DNA of 44,326 nt from Salinivirgaceae bacterium (GTDB taxonomy: Bacteria; Bacteroidota; Bacteroidia; Bacteroidales; SZUA-534). Shown piece by piece: positions 33,740-42,154 of the stretch; position 1 is the stretch's first letter, and each line of letters begins with the position of its first letter. The position numbers and the translations under genes were made by a program. Under the pieces are notes generated by a model. That model worked only from the letters and a program-made list of their open reading frames with translations, was not told the origin of the DNA and did no database searches. The DNA lies in NCBI GenBank assembly GCA_016284875.1, contig JAEEPS010000020.1, positions 1-44,326 of the forward strand, written 5' to 3'.

Positions 33740-33772
33740 AAAGAGTCGTCGTTCGTTGGCGGCTCTTTTTTT
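33740..33772 (+). terminator. Intrinsic terminator after the DUF805 gene
   Basis: AAGAGTCGTC (33741-33750) pairs with GGCGGCTCTT (33758-33767) with G-T wobbles around a 7-nt loop, followed by a run of T to 33772. Confidence 0.78.
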
Positions 33773-33877
33773 CCCACCAAAAATCGTTTTCATTGTTCGT
33801 TCATCGTGTTTTTTCATCGGTTTGCACAACAAATCGCGCAACAAATCCAAAAGTCGCCAAATGAAAAATAAGATTCT

Positions 33878-33885
33878 TATTTTTG
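33878..33885 (+). promoter_or_regulatory. Candidate -7 element for the DUF1573 gene
   Basis: TATTTTTG matches TAnnTTTG, 28 bp before the ATG at 33913; no -33 TTTG at consensus spacing. Confidence 0.4.
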
Positions 33886-33912
33886 TACTTTAATAATTAA
33901 AATCATCATGTG

Positions 33913-34998
33913 ATGAAAAAGGCATTTTTTACACTGGTTGCGACATTCTCGGTAATTGCCGCCATGGCGCAAAATGGTCCGGTTGTGAGTTGGACAGAAT
34001 CGACATACAACTTTGGCGAAATCAAAGAGGCCGATGGCCCTGTAACACACAAGTTTGAACTGACCAACACCGGCGACGCGCCACTTGTCATTACCTACGT
34101 TAAACCATCGTGCGGCTGCACCACATCCGATTACACAAAGGAACCTATCATGCCAGGTGCAAAAGGCTATGTTTCTGCAACATACAATCCGCAAGGGCGC
34201 CCGGGTCCGTTCAACAAATCGATTGATGTGACTACCAACTGCAAGCCAGAGGTCACAACCGTCAGATTCAAAGGCAATGTTATTGAACGCGAAAAAACGA
34301 TAGCCGACCTGCATCCGCGCAAAATTGGCGAACTTAACCTCGAGGTGAACCACATTTCACTGCTCAAAGTGAAGAATACCGAAGTGAGAACCGACAGCGC
34401 AAGCATTGCCAACCTCACTGACAAACCGCTGAAGATTACCTTCGCTAGCGTGCCTAAACACATAAAAATCAAAGCCGTTCCTGAAACTCTGGAACCCAAC
34501 CAGCAGGGCAATATTATTGTTGAATACGATGCCACACAGCGCAGCGACTGGGGTTTTGTGATGGACAAAGTAATCATCTCAATCAACGGTAACACCAACA
34601 GTAATAAAAACATCCTTTCGATAAGCGCAACGATTGAGGAGGATTTCTCAAAATACTCGCAGGATCAACTCGAGTCGGCACCAAAAATGGTGTTTGATGA
34701 GACAAGTTTCAATTTCGGAGCAATCACCCAAGGCGAGAAAGTAAACCACTCGTTCAAATTCCGCAATGAGGGTAAGAGCGACTTGGTAATCAGAAAGATA
34801 ACAACATCGTGCGGCTGCACTGCTGTCAACAGCAAACCTGATGTTATCAAGCCTGGCGAATCATCGTCAATTGACATCACCTTCAATTCGGTCGACAAAA
34901 CAAACCGGCAGAACAAAAGCATCACAATAATCTGCAACGACCCGAAAAACTCGCAACAGATTCTGCACATTGTTGGTGACGTGAGAAAGAAACAATAA
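33913..34998 (+). CDS. Exported protein with two DUF1573 domains
   Basis: The start is placed at ATG 33913; a GTG directly before it would add one residue. The 361-residue product has a signal peptide (about 1-19, ending AMAQ) and two DUF1573 Ig-like (ASPM-SPD-2-Hydin type) domains, at about 24-125 and 257-357. Each has the hallmark FNFG.I/YNFGEI strand, HKFELTN/HSFKFRN, and the SCGCT motif. The middle part (130-245) is a diverged third beta domain. The family is abundant in Bacteroidota envelopes; the function is not established. It is followed closely by a TonB receptor and may be cotranscribed with it. Confidence 0.88.
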   Translation: MKKAFFTLVATFSVIAAMAQNGPVVSWTESTYNFGEIKEADGPVTHKFELTNTGDAPLVITYVKPSCGCTTSDYTKEPIMPGAKGYVSATYNPQGRPGPFNKSIDVTTNCKPEVTTVRFKGNVIEREKTIADLHPRKIGELNLEVNHISLLKVKNTEVRTDSASIANLTDKPLKITFASVPKHIKIKAVPETLEPNQQGNIIVEYDATQRSDWGFVMDKVIISINGNTNSNKNILSISATIEEDFSKYSQDQLESAPKMVFDETSFNFGAITQGEKVNHSFKFRNEGKSDLVIRKITTSCGCTAVNSKPDVIKPGESSSIDITFNSVDKTNRQNKSITIICNDPKNSQQILHIVGDVRKKQ

Positions 34999-35023
34999 CT
35001 ATAACTGCAAAAAAACAACTGCA

Positions 35024-35050
35024 GGCGGCTTTCTTTGTCAGATTGCCGCC
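35024..35050 (+). promoter_or_regulatory. Hairpin in the leader of the TonB receptor gene
   Basis: GGCGGC (35024-35029) pairs with GCCGCC (35045-35050) around a 15-nt loop, between the DUF1573 stop and the receptor ATG at 35068. It has no T-run, so it is more likely an RNA leader or stability structure than a terminator. Confidence 0.35.
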
Positions 35051-35067
35051 CGCACTATTTTATCGCG

Positions 35068-37599
35068 ATGCTGAAAAAACGACTTCTGATGATGGCAATT
35101 TTGCTGATGCCGCTTGTATTTGGCGGCCTTGCGCAAAATCCATTCAGCATCAACACCGACATCAATACGGCAGGAAAAACCCTGAAACAGGTGATAACCG
35201 AAATTGAAAACAGATACGATGTATCTTTTTCATATTCTGACAATTTGCTTCCCAAACGTCATCTCAATAGAATCGACAACGGCAAAAATCTCGGCCAATT
35301 TCTCGAAAATCTGCTGTATCAGCATAATATCGGATATAAAATCATTGACAATCAGATAGTTCTTTTTCAATCAGAAAGAAAAGCAAAGCAGTTTCATCTG
35401 ACCGGATACATCACTGACAGTAAAAATTCCGAGATAATTGTGAATGGCGCCGTGTATGTATTCGACCTTGGAATGGGCACAATATCAAATAATTACGGTT
35501 ATTTTTCAATTCTACTCCCCGAAGGCCGCCACATCATCAGAACCAACAGCCTCGGCTATTTGACTTGCGACACGACAATCAATCTGACCTGCGACACCGT
35601 CTGCCAAATTGAACTTCAGCCGGTCTCATTCCAGATGAGAGAAATTGTTGTAACTGACAAAAACAGAGACGATTTCATTGCCTCGGCAATGAGTTCAATA
35701 GCAAAATTCGACATCGAGAAACTGAAACAGATGCCCAACGTGCTTGGCGAACACGACGCGCTGCGCAACCTCGACATGCTGTCAGGAATGCAGATGAGCG
35801 AATTCTCAACCAGTAACATCTGCGTGCGCGGCGGTGCCGGCGACCAGACTCTGTTTCTGATGGACGAGGCCAACATCTACAACGCATCGCACTTTGGAGG
35901 CTTTGCCTCGGTGTTCAACCCCGATGTGGTGAAACACATAAACATTCACAAGAACGAACTGCCTACAAGCGAGACAGGTGCTCTATCGTCGGTGATTGAT
36001 GTGCGCATGCGCGACGGCGACATGCAGAAGTGGCACACCAAAGGCACCGTCGGTCTGCTGACAGCCCGTCTGCTTGTCGAGGGGCCACTGAAGAAGGACA
36101 AATCATCGCTTCTGATAGCAGTGCGCCGCACCTTTGCCGACCAAATTGCCAAGCCGATAATGAACGCCATCAACTTCAAACTCAACTTCTACTACTACGA
36201 CTCCAACATCAAGTTCAACTACAAGTTCAATCCGCGAGACCGTATCTACTGGTCGTGGTACACGGGCGGCGACCATCTGGACCACTCGATGTATCTGAAG
36301 CGCATCAACCACATTTCAACTCTGCGTTGGAACCACATTTTCGGCGAACACCTGTTCTGCAACACGTCGGTTATCGGGTCGTTCAACCGCACCGATCTGC
36401 TTAACTTCCACTATAACGGCGAATTCAAATGGCGGTCGATATGCTGGGACACAAAGGCAAAAATCGATTTCACCCACCATGTGAACGACCTTGTCAGTCT
36501 GAAATACGGATGGCAGACCATATTCTACAGCCTAGAGCCTTTCGACCTCACCCCCGACGACGAGAACATCTCATTCAAAGACTCCCGCATTCACGCGCAA
36601 CCAATTTATAATCACGGTATTTACATCGATCAGAATTACAATCTCGGGGCGCGGCTGACAATGGATGCCGGCTTCAGGCTGAACAGCCACAGCGGACCAA
36701 CCGACCACAACAACGCAAGGGATTCAACCATATTCTATCCGGAATGGAACATTACGGCATGCTATCGCCCATCGGAGGATATGCTCATAAAACTGAACTC
36801 ATCATTGAAATACCAACCCATCCACCAGATGCAAATCAGTTCCTACGGCATCACCGTAAACCGCTGGATGCCAGCCAACTCGCGGTTCATGCCCGAACAA
36901 AGCCTCAACATATCGGTCAGCGCCAATTATAAGGCTACCGACTGGATGAATGTGAGTGCAAACATCTATCAGCGACGGCTGAAGAATCTGATTGAAACAC
37001 TTCAGGAAGTGCGACTTCTGTATGAAATCAACCCCGAAAGGTTCGCTCACAACTCGTCGGTGAAAATTCACGGCTGCGAACTGTCGGCCTCCGTCACAAC
37101 CGACAAACTGCTGATGACTGCCACCTACGACTACACCGACTCGAGATGGCTCACCTACGGCCTCAACAACGACCAGAACTATCCGGCATCGTTCATCAGA
37201 AAGCATTCATTCATTATTTCAGGCACATACCACATCAACAACAGAATGCGAGTGTCGTCGGCATGGCAGATAGCGTCGGGCCTCCCCTACACTGCCGCCG
37301 TTGGCAAATATGTTATTGACGGAAAAACAGTTATGCAGTTCGACAACGACAAAATCAATACCGAACGCCTGCCAAACTATAACCGCCTCGATGTCAGTCT
37401 GGACATCGACAGCCGGAAAAATCCTTCGCGTAAATGGAACAGTTACTGGAACATATCGGTCTATAATCTGTATGCCCGCAAGAATCCGCTTGGCGTGTCG
37501 TACTTCACCACCAACGACCTCGGCCAGGTTGAACTCAATCCCGGCTACTACTACTTCTATCAATTTGTGCCATCAGTGTCGTACAAGTTCGAGTTCTGA
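35068..37599 (+). CDS. STN-containing TonB-dependent receptor with carboxypeptidase-like domain
   Basis: This 843-residue outer-membrane receptor starts at ATG 35068 (MLKKRLLMMAILL); an upstream TTG at 35035 would destroy the signal peptide. Domains in order: signal peptide (1-23), STN domain (about 33-98, TLKQVITEIENRYDVSFSYSD), CarboxypepD_reg-like domain (about 105-190), plug (about 210-320, RGGAGDQTLFLMDEANIYN) and a barrel ending VSYKFEF. STN domains often signal to an anti-sigma factor, but no sigma/anti-sigma pair is encoded nearby. It resembles the receptor at 7104-9560 in the plug (LGEHDALRNLD against LGETDVLRTIQ). The ligand is unknown. Confidence 0.91.
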   Translation: MLKKRLLMMAILLMPLVFGGLAQNPFSINTDINTAGKTLKQVITEIENRYDVSFSYSDNLLPKRHLNRIDNGKNLGQFLENLLYQHNIGYKIIDNQIVLFQSERKAKQFHLTGYITDSKNSEIIVNGAVYVFDLGMGTISNNYGYFSILLPEGRHIIRTNSLGYLTCDTTINLTCDTVCQIELQPVSFQMREIVVTDKNRDDFIASAMSSIAKFDIEKLKQMPNVLGEHDALRNLDMLSGMQMSEFSTSNICVRGGAGDQTLFLMDEANIYNASHFGGFASVFNPDVVKHINIHKNELPTSETGALSSVIDVRMRDGDMQKWHTKGTVGLLTARLLVEGPLKKDKSSLLIAVRRTFADQIAKPIMNAINFKLNFYYYDSNIKFNYKFNPRDRIYWSWYTGGDHLDHSMYLKRINHISTLRWNHIFGEHLFCNTSVIGSFNRTDLLNFHYNGEFKWRSICWDTKAKIDFTHHVNDLVSLKYGWQTIFYSLEPFDLTPDDENISFKDSRIHAQPIYNHGIYIDQNYNLGARLTMDAGFRLNSHSGPTDHNNARDSTIFYPEWNITACYRPSEDMLIKLNSSLKYQPIHQMQISSYGITVNRWMPANSRFMPEQSLNISVSANYKATDWMNVSANIYQRRLKNLIETLQEVRLLYEINPERFAHNSSVKIHGCELSASVTTDKLLMTATYDYTDSRWLTYGLNNDQNYPASFIRKHSFIISGTYHINNRMRVSSAWQIASGLPYTAAVGKYVIDGKTVMQFDNDKINTERLPNYNRLDVSLDIDSRKNPSRKWNSYWNISVYNLYARKNPLGVSYFTTNDLGQVELNPGYYYFYQFVPSVSYKFEF

Positions 37600-37680
37600 T
37601 TGTTATTCAGTCATTTAACCATTTGTTGATATTTTGGTCACAATGTTTCGGAAAAAAAACGCTGCGATACAAATTATTTA

Positions 37681-37688
37681 TAATTTTG
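37681..37688 (+). promoter_or_regulatory. Candidate -7 element for prs
   Basis: TAATTTTG matches TAnnTTTG, 45 bp before the prs start; no clear -33 box. Confidence 0.35.
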
Positions 37689-37732
37689 TCAGTGGTGATT
37701 TATAAAAACAAACATTTGAAAATCAATCAACT

Positions 37733-38668
37733 ATGTTGTCTGCGCCGATAAAATTGTTCTCTGGAACCGCAACACGTTATCTTGCCGAAAAAATTGCCGA
37801 CAGTTATGGTATAACATTAGGCCGTTCTTTGGTTCAGCACTTTGCCGATGGTGAATTTGCCACATCGTACGAAGAAACCGTCCGCGGCTCAAATCTTTTC
37901 ATCATCCAATCGACATTCCAGCCGAGCGACAATCTGCTCGAGTTGCTGATGATGATTGATGCCGCCAAACGTGCTTCGGCCTACAAGATTATCGCTGTGA
38001 TGCCTTATTTCGGCTTTGCCCGTCAGGACCGCAAGGACCGTCCGCGCGTGTCAATCGGCGCAAAACTGGTTGCCGACCTGCTCACCGCTGCAGGCGTGTC
38101 GCGCGTCATCACAATGGACCTGCACGCCGACCAGATTCAGGGATTCTTCAACTTGCCAGTCGACCACCTGTACGCTTCATCGATTTTTGTACCGTATCTG
38201 CGCAGCCAGAATATTAAAGATCTGACAATTGCAGCACCCGATATGGGCGGCTCAAAACGCGCAAACGCATATGCACAATACTTGAACGCCCCGATGGCCA
38301 TCGGTCACAAGCACCGCGCAAAAGCCAACGTGGTTGACGAGTTGCGCATTATTGGCGATGTGAAGGACCGCAACGTTGTCATCATCGACGATATGATTGA
38401 CACCGCCGGCACCATCACAAAAGCCGCGCAAGTGATTATGGACCAAGGCGCAAGCAGCGTCCGCGTGATGGCTACACACCCCATTCTTTCGGGTCCGGCC
38501 TACGAGCGCCTGATGGACTCGCCCATCACCGAAGTCATCACCACCGACACCATTCCTTTGAAGCAGGAATGCGACAAGATAACCGTTCTTTCGGTTGCCG
38601 ACTTGTTCGCCAACACCATCAAAAGCGTCTATCAGGAGCGGTCAATCAGTTCGAACTTTATTTTCTGA
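37733..38668 (+). CDS. prs: Ribose-phosphate pyrophosphokinase (PRPP synthetase)
   Basis: The enzyme makes PRPP from ribose 5-phosphate and ATP, feeding nucleotide, His and Trp synthesis and the phosphoribosyltransferases encoded nearby (upp). The 311-residue protein has FADGEF (about 37-42), the MPYFGFARQDRKDRPR ATP-binding loop (98-113), MDLHADQIQGFF (128-139), the flexible catalytic KHRAKA region, and the PRPP loop VVIIDDMIDTAGTI near 217-230. Length is normal for class I enzymes. It is monocistronic with a weak terminator-like hairpin after it. Confidence 0.97.
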   Translation: MLSAPIKLFSGTATRYLAEKIADSYGITLGRSLVQHFADGEFATSYEETVRGSNLFIIQSTFQPSDNLLELLMMIDAAKRASAYKIIAVMPYFGFARQDRKDRPRVSIGAKLVADLLTAAGVSRVITMDLHADQIQGFFNLPVDHLYASSIFVPYLRSQNIKDLTIAAPDMGGSKRANAYAQYLNAPMAIGHKHRAKANVVDELRIIGDVKDRNVVIIDDMIDTAGTITKAAQVIMDQGASSVRVMATHPILSGPAYERLMDSPITEVITTDTIPLKQECDKITVLSVADLFANTIKSVYQERSISSNFIF

Positions 38669-38689
38669 TAAAAACACAACAAAATATGC

Positions 38690-38719
38690 AAGCCCTGAAT
38701 CGAAAACGGTTCGGGGTTT
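38690..38719 (+). terminator. Probable weak terminator after prs
   Basis: A 12-bp stem with three G-T wobbles (AAGCCCTGAATC with GGTTCGGGGTTT) around GAAAAC lies 22 bp after the stop. The T-tract is poor (TTGATTTTGG). Confidence 0.45.
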
Positions 38720-38835
38720 GTTGATTTTGGCGGATAAAAAATGGAGAAAACTGAACTTCTCCGCCAGTCGATTCATCGATTATCCGATTCACCATTAATT
38801 ATTTTTATATATCTTTTCGGCAAGTTTTTAGAGAG

Positions 38836-39621
38836 ATGGACACTACTTATTTTTGCAATCAGAGCATTATTCCAGTACGCACCGAGCCGCGCGAAGGAGC
38901 CGAAATGGAAACACAGATTCTGTTTGGCGAAATGTATCGGTCAATGGAAACCGATGGTAATTGGGCTCGCATCAAAATCAATTCCGACGGTACGGAAGGA
39001 TGGATAAACAGCAAACTGCTTATGCCTGTTGAAGGCGACCAGTTGCACCGTCTGCTGGCTTCGGAACGCCATGTTGCCAGCCGCCCGCTCGACTTCCTGG
39101 TTGTCGACAATCAATGGCAGATGCCCCTGCCCGCTGGTTCGGTTCTCTACGGCCGCGGCCCGAGTTTCAACATCGAGGTTGGCAATCATCTTTACTCTTA
39201 CTATTCTGACTCACAGCGATATAGCGACAAGCGCAACAATGTGACAATGCTTGCCGAATCGCTCATCGGGGCACCGTATCTTTGGGGAGGAAAAACAATG
39301 CTGGGCATCGACTGCTCGGGATTCACGCAGGTGCTGTTCAGCACTGTGGGCATTCAGTTGCCACGCAACGCATCGCAACAGGCCACAATGGGAATGGCTG
39401 TGCCATTCATTGATAATGCCCTGCCGTGCGACATTGCCTTCTTCGACAACAACGCAGGCGATATAACTCATGTGGGTTTAATCATGAGCGGCAACCGCAT
39501 AATCCACGCCTCGCGTGGCCGTGTGCGCGCCGACAGCATCGACCATCAGGGAATCTACAACAACGAGTTGAACGAATACACTCACAAACTGCGTCAGATA
39601 AACAGAGTGATTCCCGCTTGA
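38836..39621 (+). CDS. SH3-NlpC/P60 peptidoglycan endopeptidase
   Basis: NlpC/P60 enzymes cut stem peptides of peptidoglycan, usually between D-Glu and the diamino acid. The 261-residue protein has an SH3-like N-terminal region (about 8-115, with WARIKINSDGTEGWINS) and the C-terminal catalytic domain: PYLWGGK, Cys160 in DCSGFTQ, His212 in DITHVGLIM and His224 in IIHASRG. No convincing signal peptide is seen at the chosen start, which is unusual for a wall enzyme; upstream in-frame alternatives are not obvious. The comF gene starts 3 bp after its stop, so the two are coupled. Confidence 0.9.
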   Translation: MDTTYFCNQSIIPVRTEPREGAEMETQILFGEMYRSMETDGNWARIKINSDGTEGWINSKLLMPVEGDQLHRLLASERHVASRPLDFLVVDNQWQMPLPAGSVLYGRGPSFNIEVGNHLYSYYSDSQRYSDKRNNVTMLAESLIGAPYLWGGKTMLGIDCSGFTQVLFSTVGIQLPRNASQQATMGMAVPFIDNALPCDIAFFDNNAGDITHVGLIMSGNRIIHASRGRVRADSIDHQGIYNNELNEYTHKLRQINRVIPA

Positions 39622-39624
39622 TGT

Positions 39625-40341
39625 ATGGGCTGGCTGAAGACCATACAACTGCTGGGCACCGATTTGTTGTCGCTCTTCTCGCCACCAAAATGCTGCGCTT
39701 GCGGCAATGCCCTGGTTCGGGGCGAAAAAATGCTATGCACCCACTGCATCATGAAAATGCCCAAAACCAATTTCCACAAGGTTCGCGGAAATATGGTTGA
39801 AAAAAGTTTCTGGGGCCGCGTTCCGATAGAATATGCCACATCATTCTTCTATTTCATCAAAGACAGTGATTTTCAGCATCTTCTCCACTCTTTAAAGTAC
39901 AACGGCCGCAGCGATATCGGTATTTATCTGGGAAAACATTTTGGCCATGAACTGATACGCCAGCCCGAATTCAGCCATTTCGATTCCATTATTCCCGTTC
40001 CGCTTCATCCCGATAAACTTCGCAAACGAGGTTACAATCAGAGCGAGATGTTTGCCCGAGGGCTGTCGAAATCGATGAATATTCCTGTTGAAACCAAAGC
40101 GCTGACACGCACAATTTTCACTGAAACTCAAACACATAAGAACCGCATCGAGCGTTGGGAGAACGTGAAAAGCGTTTTTGCTGCCAACCCAGCCGTCAAC
40201 CTCAACGGCAAGCACATTCTGCTTGTGGATGATGTGCTGACCACTGGCGCCACCATCGAGGGCTGCGCCAACGCACTGCTTAAGACAAACCCTGAAGTTA
40301 AAATCAGCGTGGCCACGCTGGCGTTTGCGCATTCGATGTGA
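39625..40341 (+). CDS. comF: ComF family phosphoribosyltransferase-like protein
   Basis: ComF/GntX proteins act in DNA uptake in competent bacteria. The 238-residue protein has the N-terminal zinc-finger pattern (Cys23-x2-Cys26 and Cys38-x2-Cys41), the double-wing HSLKYNGRSDIGIYLG region, IIPVPLHPDKLRKRGYNQSE (split at about 121-140), and the PRPP loop ILLVDDVLTTGATI near 198-211. It is coupled to the NlpC/P60 gene (3 bp) and converges with dprA, another DNA-uptake gene. That hints at transformation capacity, though the uptake pilus genes are not in this window. Confidence 0.93.
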   Translation: MGWLKTIQLLGTDLLSLFSPPKCCACGNALVRGEKMLCTHCIMKMPKTNFHKVRGNMVEKSFWGRVPIEYATSFFYFIKDSDFQHLLHSLKYNGRSDIGIYLGKHFGHELIRQPEFSHFDSIIPVPLHPDKLRKRGYNQSEMFARGLSKSMNIPVETKALTRTIFTETQTHKNRIERWENVKSVFAANPAVNLNGKHILLVDDVLTTGATIEGCANALLKTNPEVKISVATLAFAHSM

Positions 40342-40416
40342 GTTGGAAGATTGTTGAATCGGTTAATCGGCCAATCGTATAATCGATTGAACAACAGTCA
40401 ATTCACCGATTCACCA

Positions 40417-40434
40417 TCCCGATATCTATCGGGA
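40417..40434. repeat. Perfect palindrome between comF and dprA
   Basis: TCCCGATA and TATCGGGA form a perfect 18-bp palindrome with a central TC. It lies in the 130-bp convergent spacer and may act as a two-way terminator-like or REP-like element, although no T-tract follows. AATCG-type units occupy the preceding 70 bp. Confidence 0.6.
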
Positions 40435-40471
40435 CACCAAATAACTGTTGTCCGTTGTCTGAAGTCAAAAC

Positions 40472-41575
40472 TCACTGCCTTGCGTAGAGTTTCCCTGGCA
40501 TTCCGCGGACAACACCGTTCAGTTCCATTGTGAGCAGAAGCGACGATACTTTGGGCATGGTCATTCCTGTGTTGCGGCAGATTTCATCGATGGTGAGTTC
40601 GCCGTCTTGCAGAGCGTCGTAGATTTTCTGGCTTTCGGCATCGAGTTCTACAAACAAAGAACGCTGCACAGGCTTCGGCTTTGTGTTCCATCCCAAAATA
40701 TACTCCACATCGGCAAACGATTCAACCAGATGCGCCTGGTTGGTCTTGATAAGTTTGTTGCAACCCGATGAGAATTTGTCGGCTGGACGGCCAGGAAGGG
40801 CGAAAACATCGCGGCTATAAGAGTTTGCCAACTCTGCCGTGATGAGCGAACCGCCTTTCACATCAGACTCAACAACAATGGTGGCATCGCACAAGCCAGC
40901 AATGATGCGGTTGCGGCGCACGAAATTTGTCTTGTCGGGAACGGTTTTCGGAAAAAATTCGGTCACCAGACCGCCCGTTTTCACCATTTCGGCGGCAATG
41001 CCGCGGTGGGCTGTCGGGTAGATGGTGTCAAGGCCGTGAGCAAGCACGCCGTAGGTTGGCACGCCAAACTCGATGCACGCTTTGTGCGCCGCCACATCAA
41101 TTCCGTATGCAAGACCACTCACAATGCAAACGTCGGAATATGAGCGGCTTACAGCCTCAACCAATTCGCGGCAGAACGCCTGTCCGCGCTGCGTGGCGCT
41201 GCGGGTGCCCACCATTGAGAGGTATTTCTTATTGGAATCGATGCGCTGCCCTTTCACGAAAATCACCAGCGGACTGTCCTCGCAAGCCTTCAGACGCTCT
41301 GGATAATCCTTGTCGTACCAGGTGAGAATGCTGATGTTGAATTTCTCGGCAAACTCCATCATCTCATCGGCATAGCGGTAGTAATCGTCAGCACGGATGG
41401 CATCGGCGAGAACTTGTCCAACACCAGGAATACGCTGTAATTCAGCATCTTTTCTATTGAACAATCCTTTAATTCCACCAGCATACGAGATGATACGTTT
41501 CGACATCATGCTGCCGATGCCAGGCACCGCCCACAGCGCCAGACAGTCACGCAAGTCAGGTTTGTCCTGCTCCAT
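40472..41575 (-). CDS. dprA: DNA processing protein DprA (Smf)
   Basis: DprA protects incoming single-stranded DNA and loads RecA on it. The 367-residue protein contains an N-terminal helix-hairpin-helix/SAM-like part (about 10-65, VPGIGSMMSKRI, IPGVGQVLAD), the extended Rossmann domain (about 95-290: VGTRSATQRG, SGLAYGID, GGLVTEFFP, FVRRNRIIAGL, KGGSLITAELA, LPGRP) and a C-terminal winged helix (about 308-366, LTIDEICRNTGMTMPKVSSLL). The arrangement and length are typical. Its ATG overlaps the stop of the upstream small membrane protein by one base, so translation is coupled. Confidence 0.96.
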   Translation of the reverse strand: MEQDKPDLRDCLALWAVPGIGSMMSKRIISYAGGIKGLFNRKDAELQRIPGVGQVLADAIRADDYYRYADEMMEFAEKFNISILTWYDKDYPERLKACEDSPLVIFVKGQRIDSNKKYLSMVGTRSATQRGQAFCRELVEAVSRSYSDVCIVSGLAYGIDVAAHKACIEFGVPTYGVLAHGLDTIYPTAHRGIAAEMVKTGGLVTEFFPKTVPDKTNFVRRNRIIAGLCDATIVVESDVKGGSLITAELANSYSRDVFALPGRPADKFSSGCNKLIKTNQAHLVESFADVEYILGWNTKPKPVQRSLFVELDAESQKIYDALQDGELTIDEICRNTGMTMPKVSSLLLTMELNGVVRGMPGKLYARQ

Positions 41576-42042
41576 CAGTTGCTCTTCTTTTTTATCGTTT
41601 CGAGGATGGCAAACGCACGTTTGATTTTTTCAATTTGCTCATCGTCAAGCAAATTTATACAAACATTCGGATATTTTGCAACTCCGCCAGGGGTGTTTTT
41701 AAAAACGGTAAGATTGGTGCGGAAACGAGTTTTGGTTATCTCATAACCTGCAAATTCCGATGCGTCGATTTCAATTGAATTATTATCTGTACGGATTGGC
41801 CAAAGTGCTTTATAGCGGACAATTACCTTGTCGGGGCCAACAAAAATTATCACAAAATTGTTGCCGAACAGCACAGCCACTGCAACATAGATTAGCAAAA
41901 CCGCGATGCCGCCAAACAGCCACATCAGGTTTGTGCTGAAATTGCCCCAGTAAATCACCGTCACCGACAGCACCACCAACACTGGCACAAAAGCGTAGGC
42001 CAGGCGCACTTGCGATGCTTTATTTGCGTTGTTGATTTCCAT
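41575..42042 (-). CDS. Small two-TM protein with PH-like domain, coupled to dprA
   Basis: The start is at ATG 42042 (MEINNANKASQ...), giving 155 residues; an open frame extending further upstream overlaps rarA and is rejected. Two membrane segments (about 15-35 and 38-58) precede a soluble domain (about 60-150) of alternating strands (FVIIFVGPDKVIVRYKALWP, SEFAGYEITKTRF) closed by a helix (DEQIEKIKRAFAILETI), as in bacterial PH-like domains. Function unknown. Its stop overlaps the dprA start by one base. Confidence 0.75.
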   Translation of the reverse strand: MEINNANKASQVRLAYAFVPVLVVLSVTVIYWGNFSTNLMWLFGGIAVLLIYVAVAVLFGNNFVIIFVGPDKVIVRYKALWPIRTDNNSIEIDASEFAGYEITKTRFRTNLTVFKNTPGGVAKYPNVCINLLDDEQIEKIKRAFAILETIKKKSN

Positions 42043-42154
42043 TGTCAGTCGGTTTTTGTTTTGCCAATAGCGGCACCGACATAAATACATAAAGCGTACC
42101 AAACGAACTTGGTTGGTCAAATTTAATTGGCGGTTGGTCAAAGGATGGCGAAAA

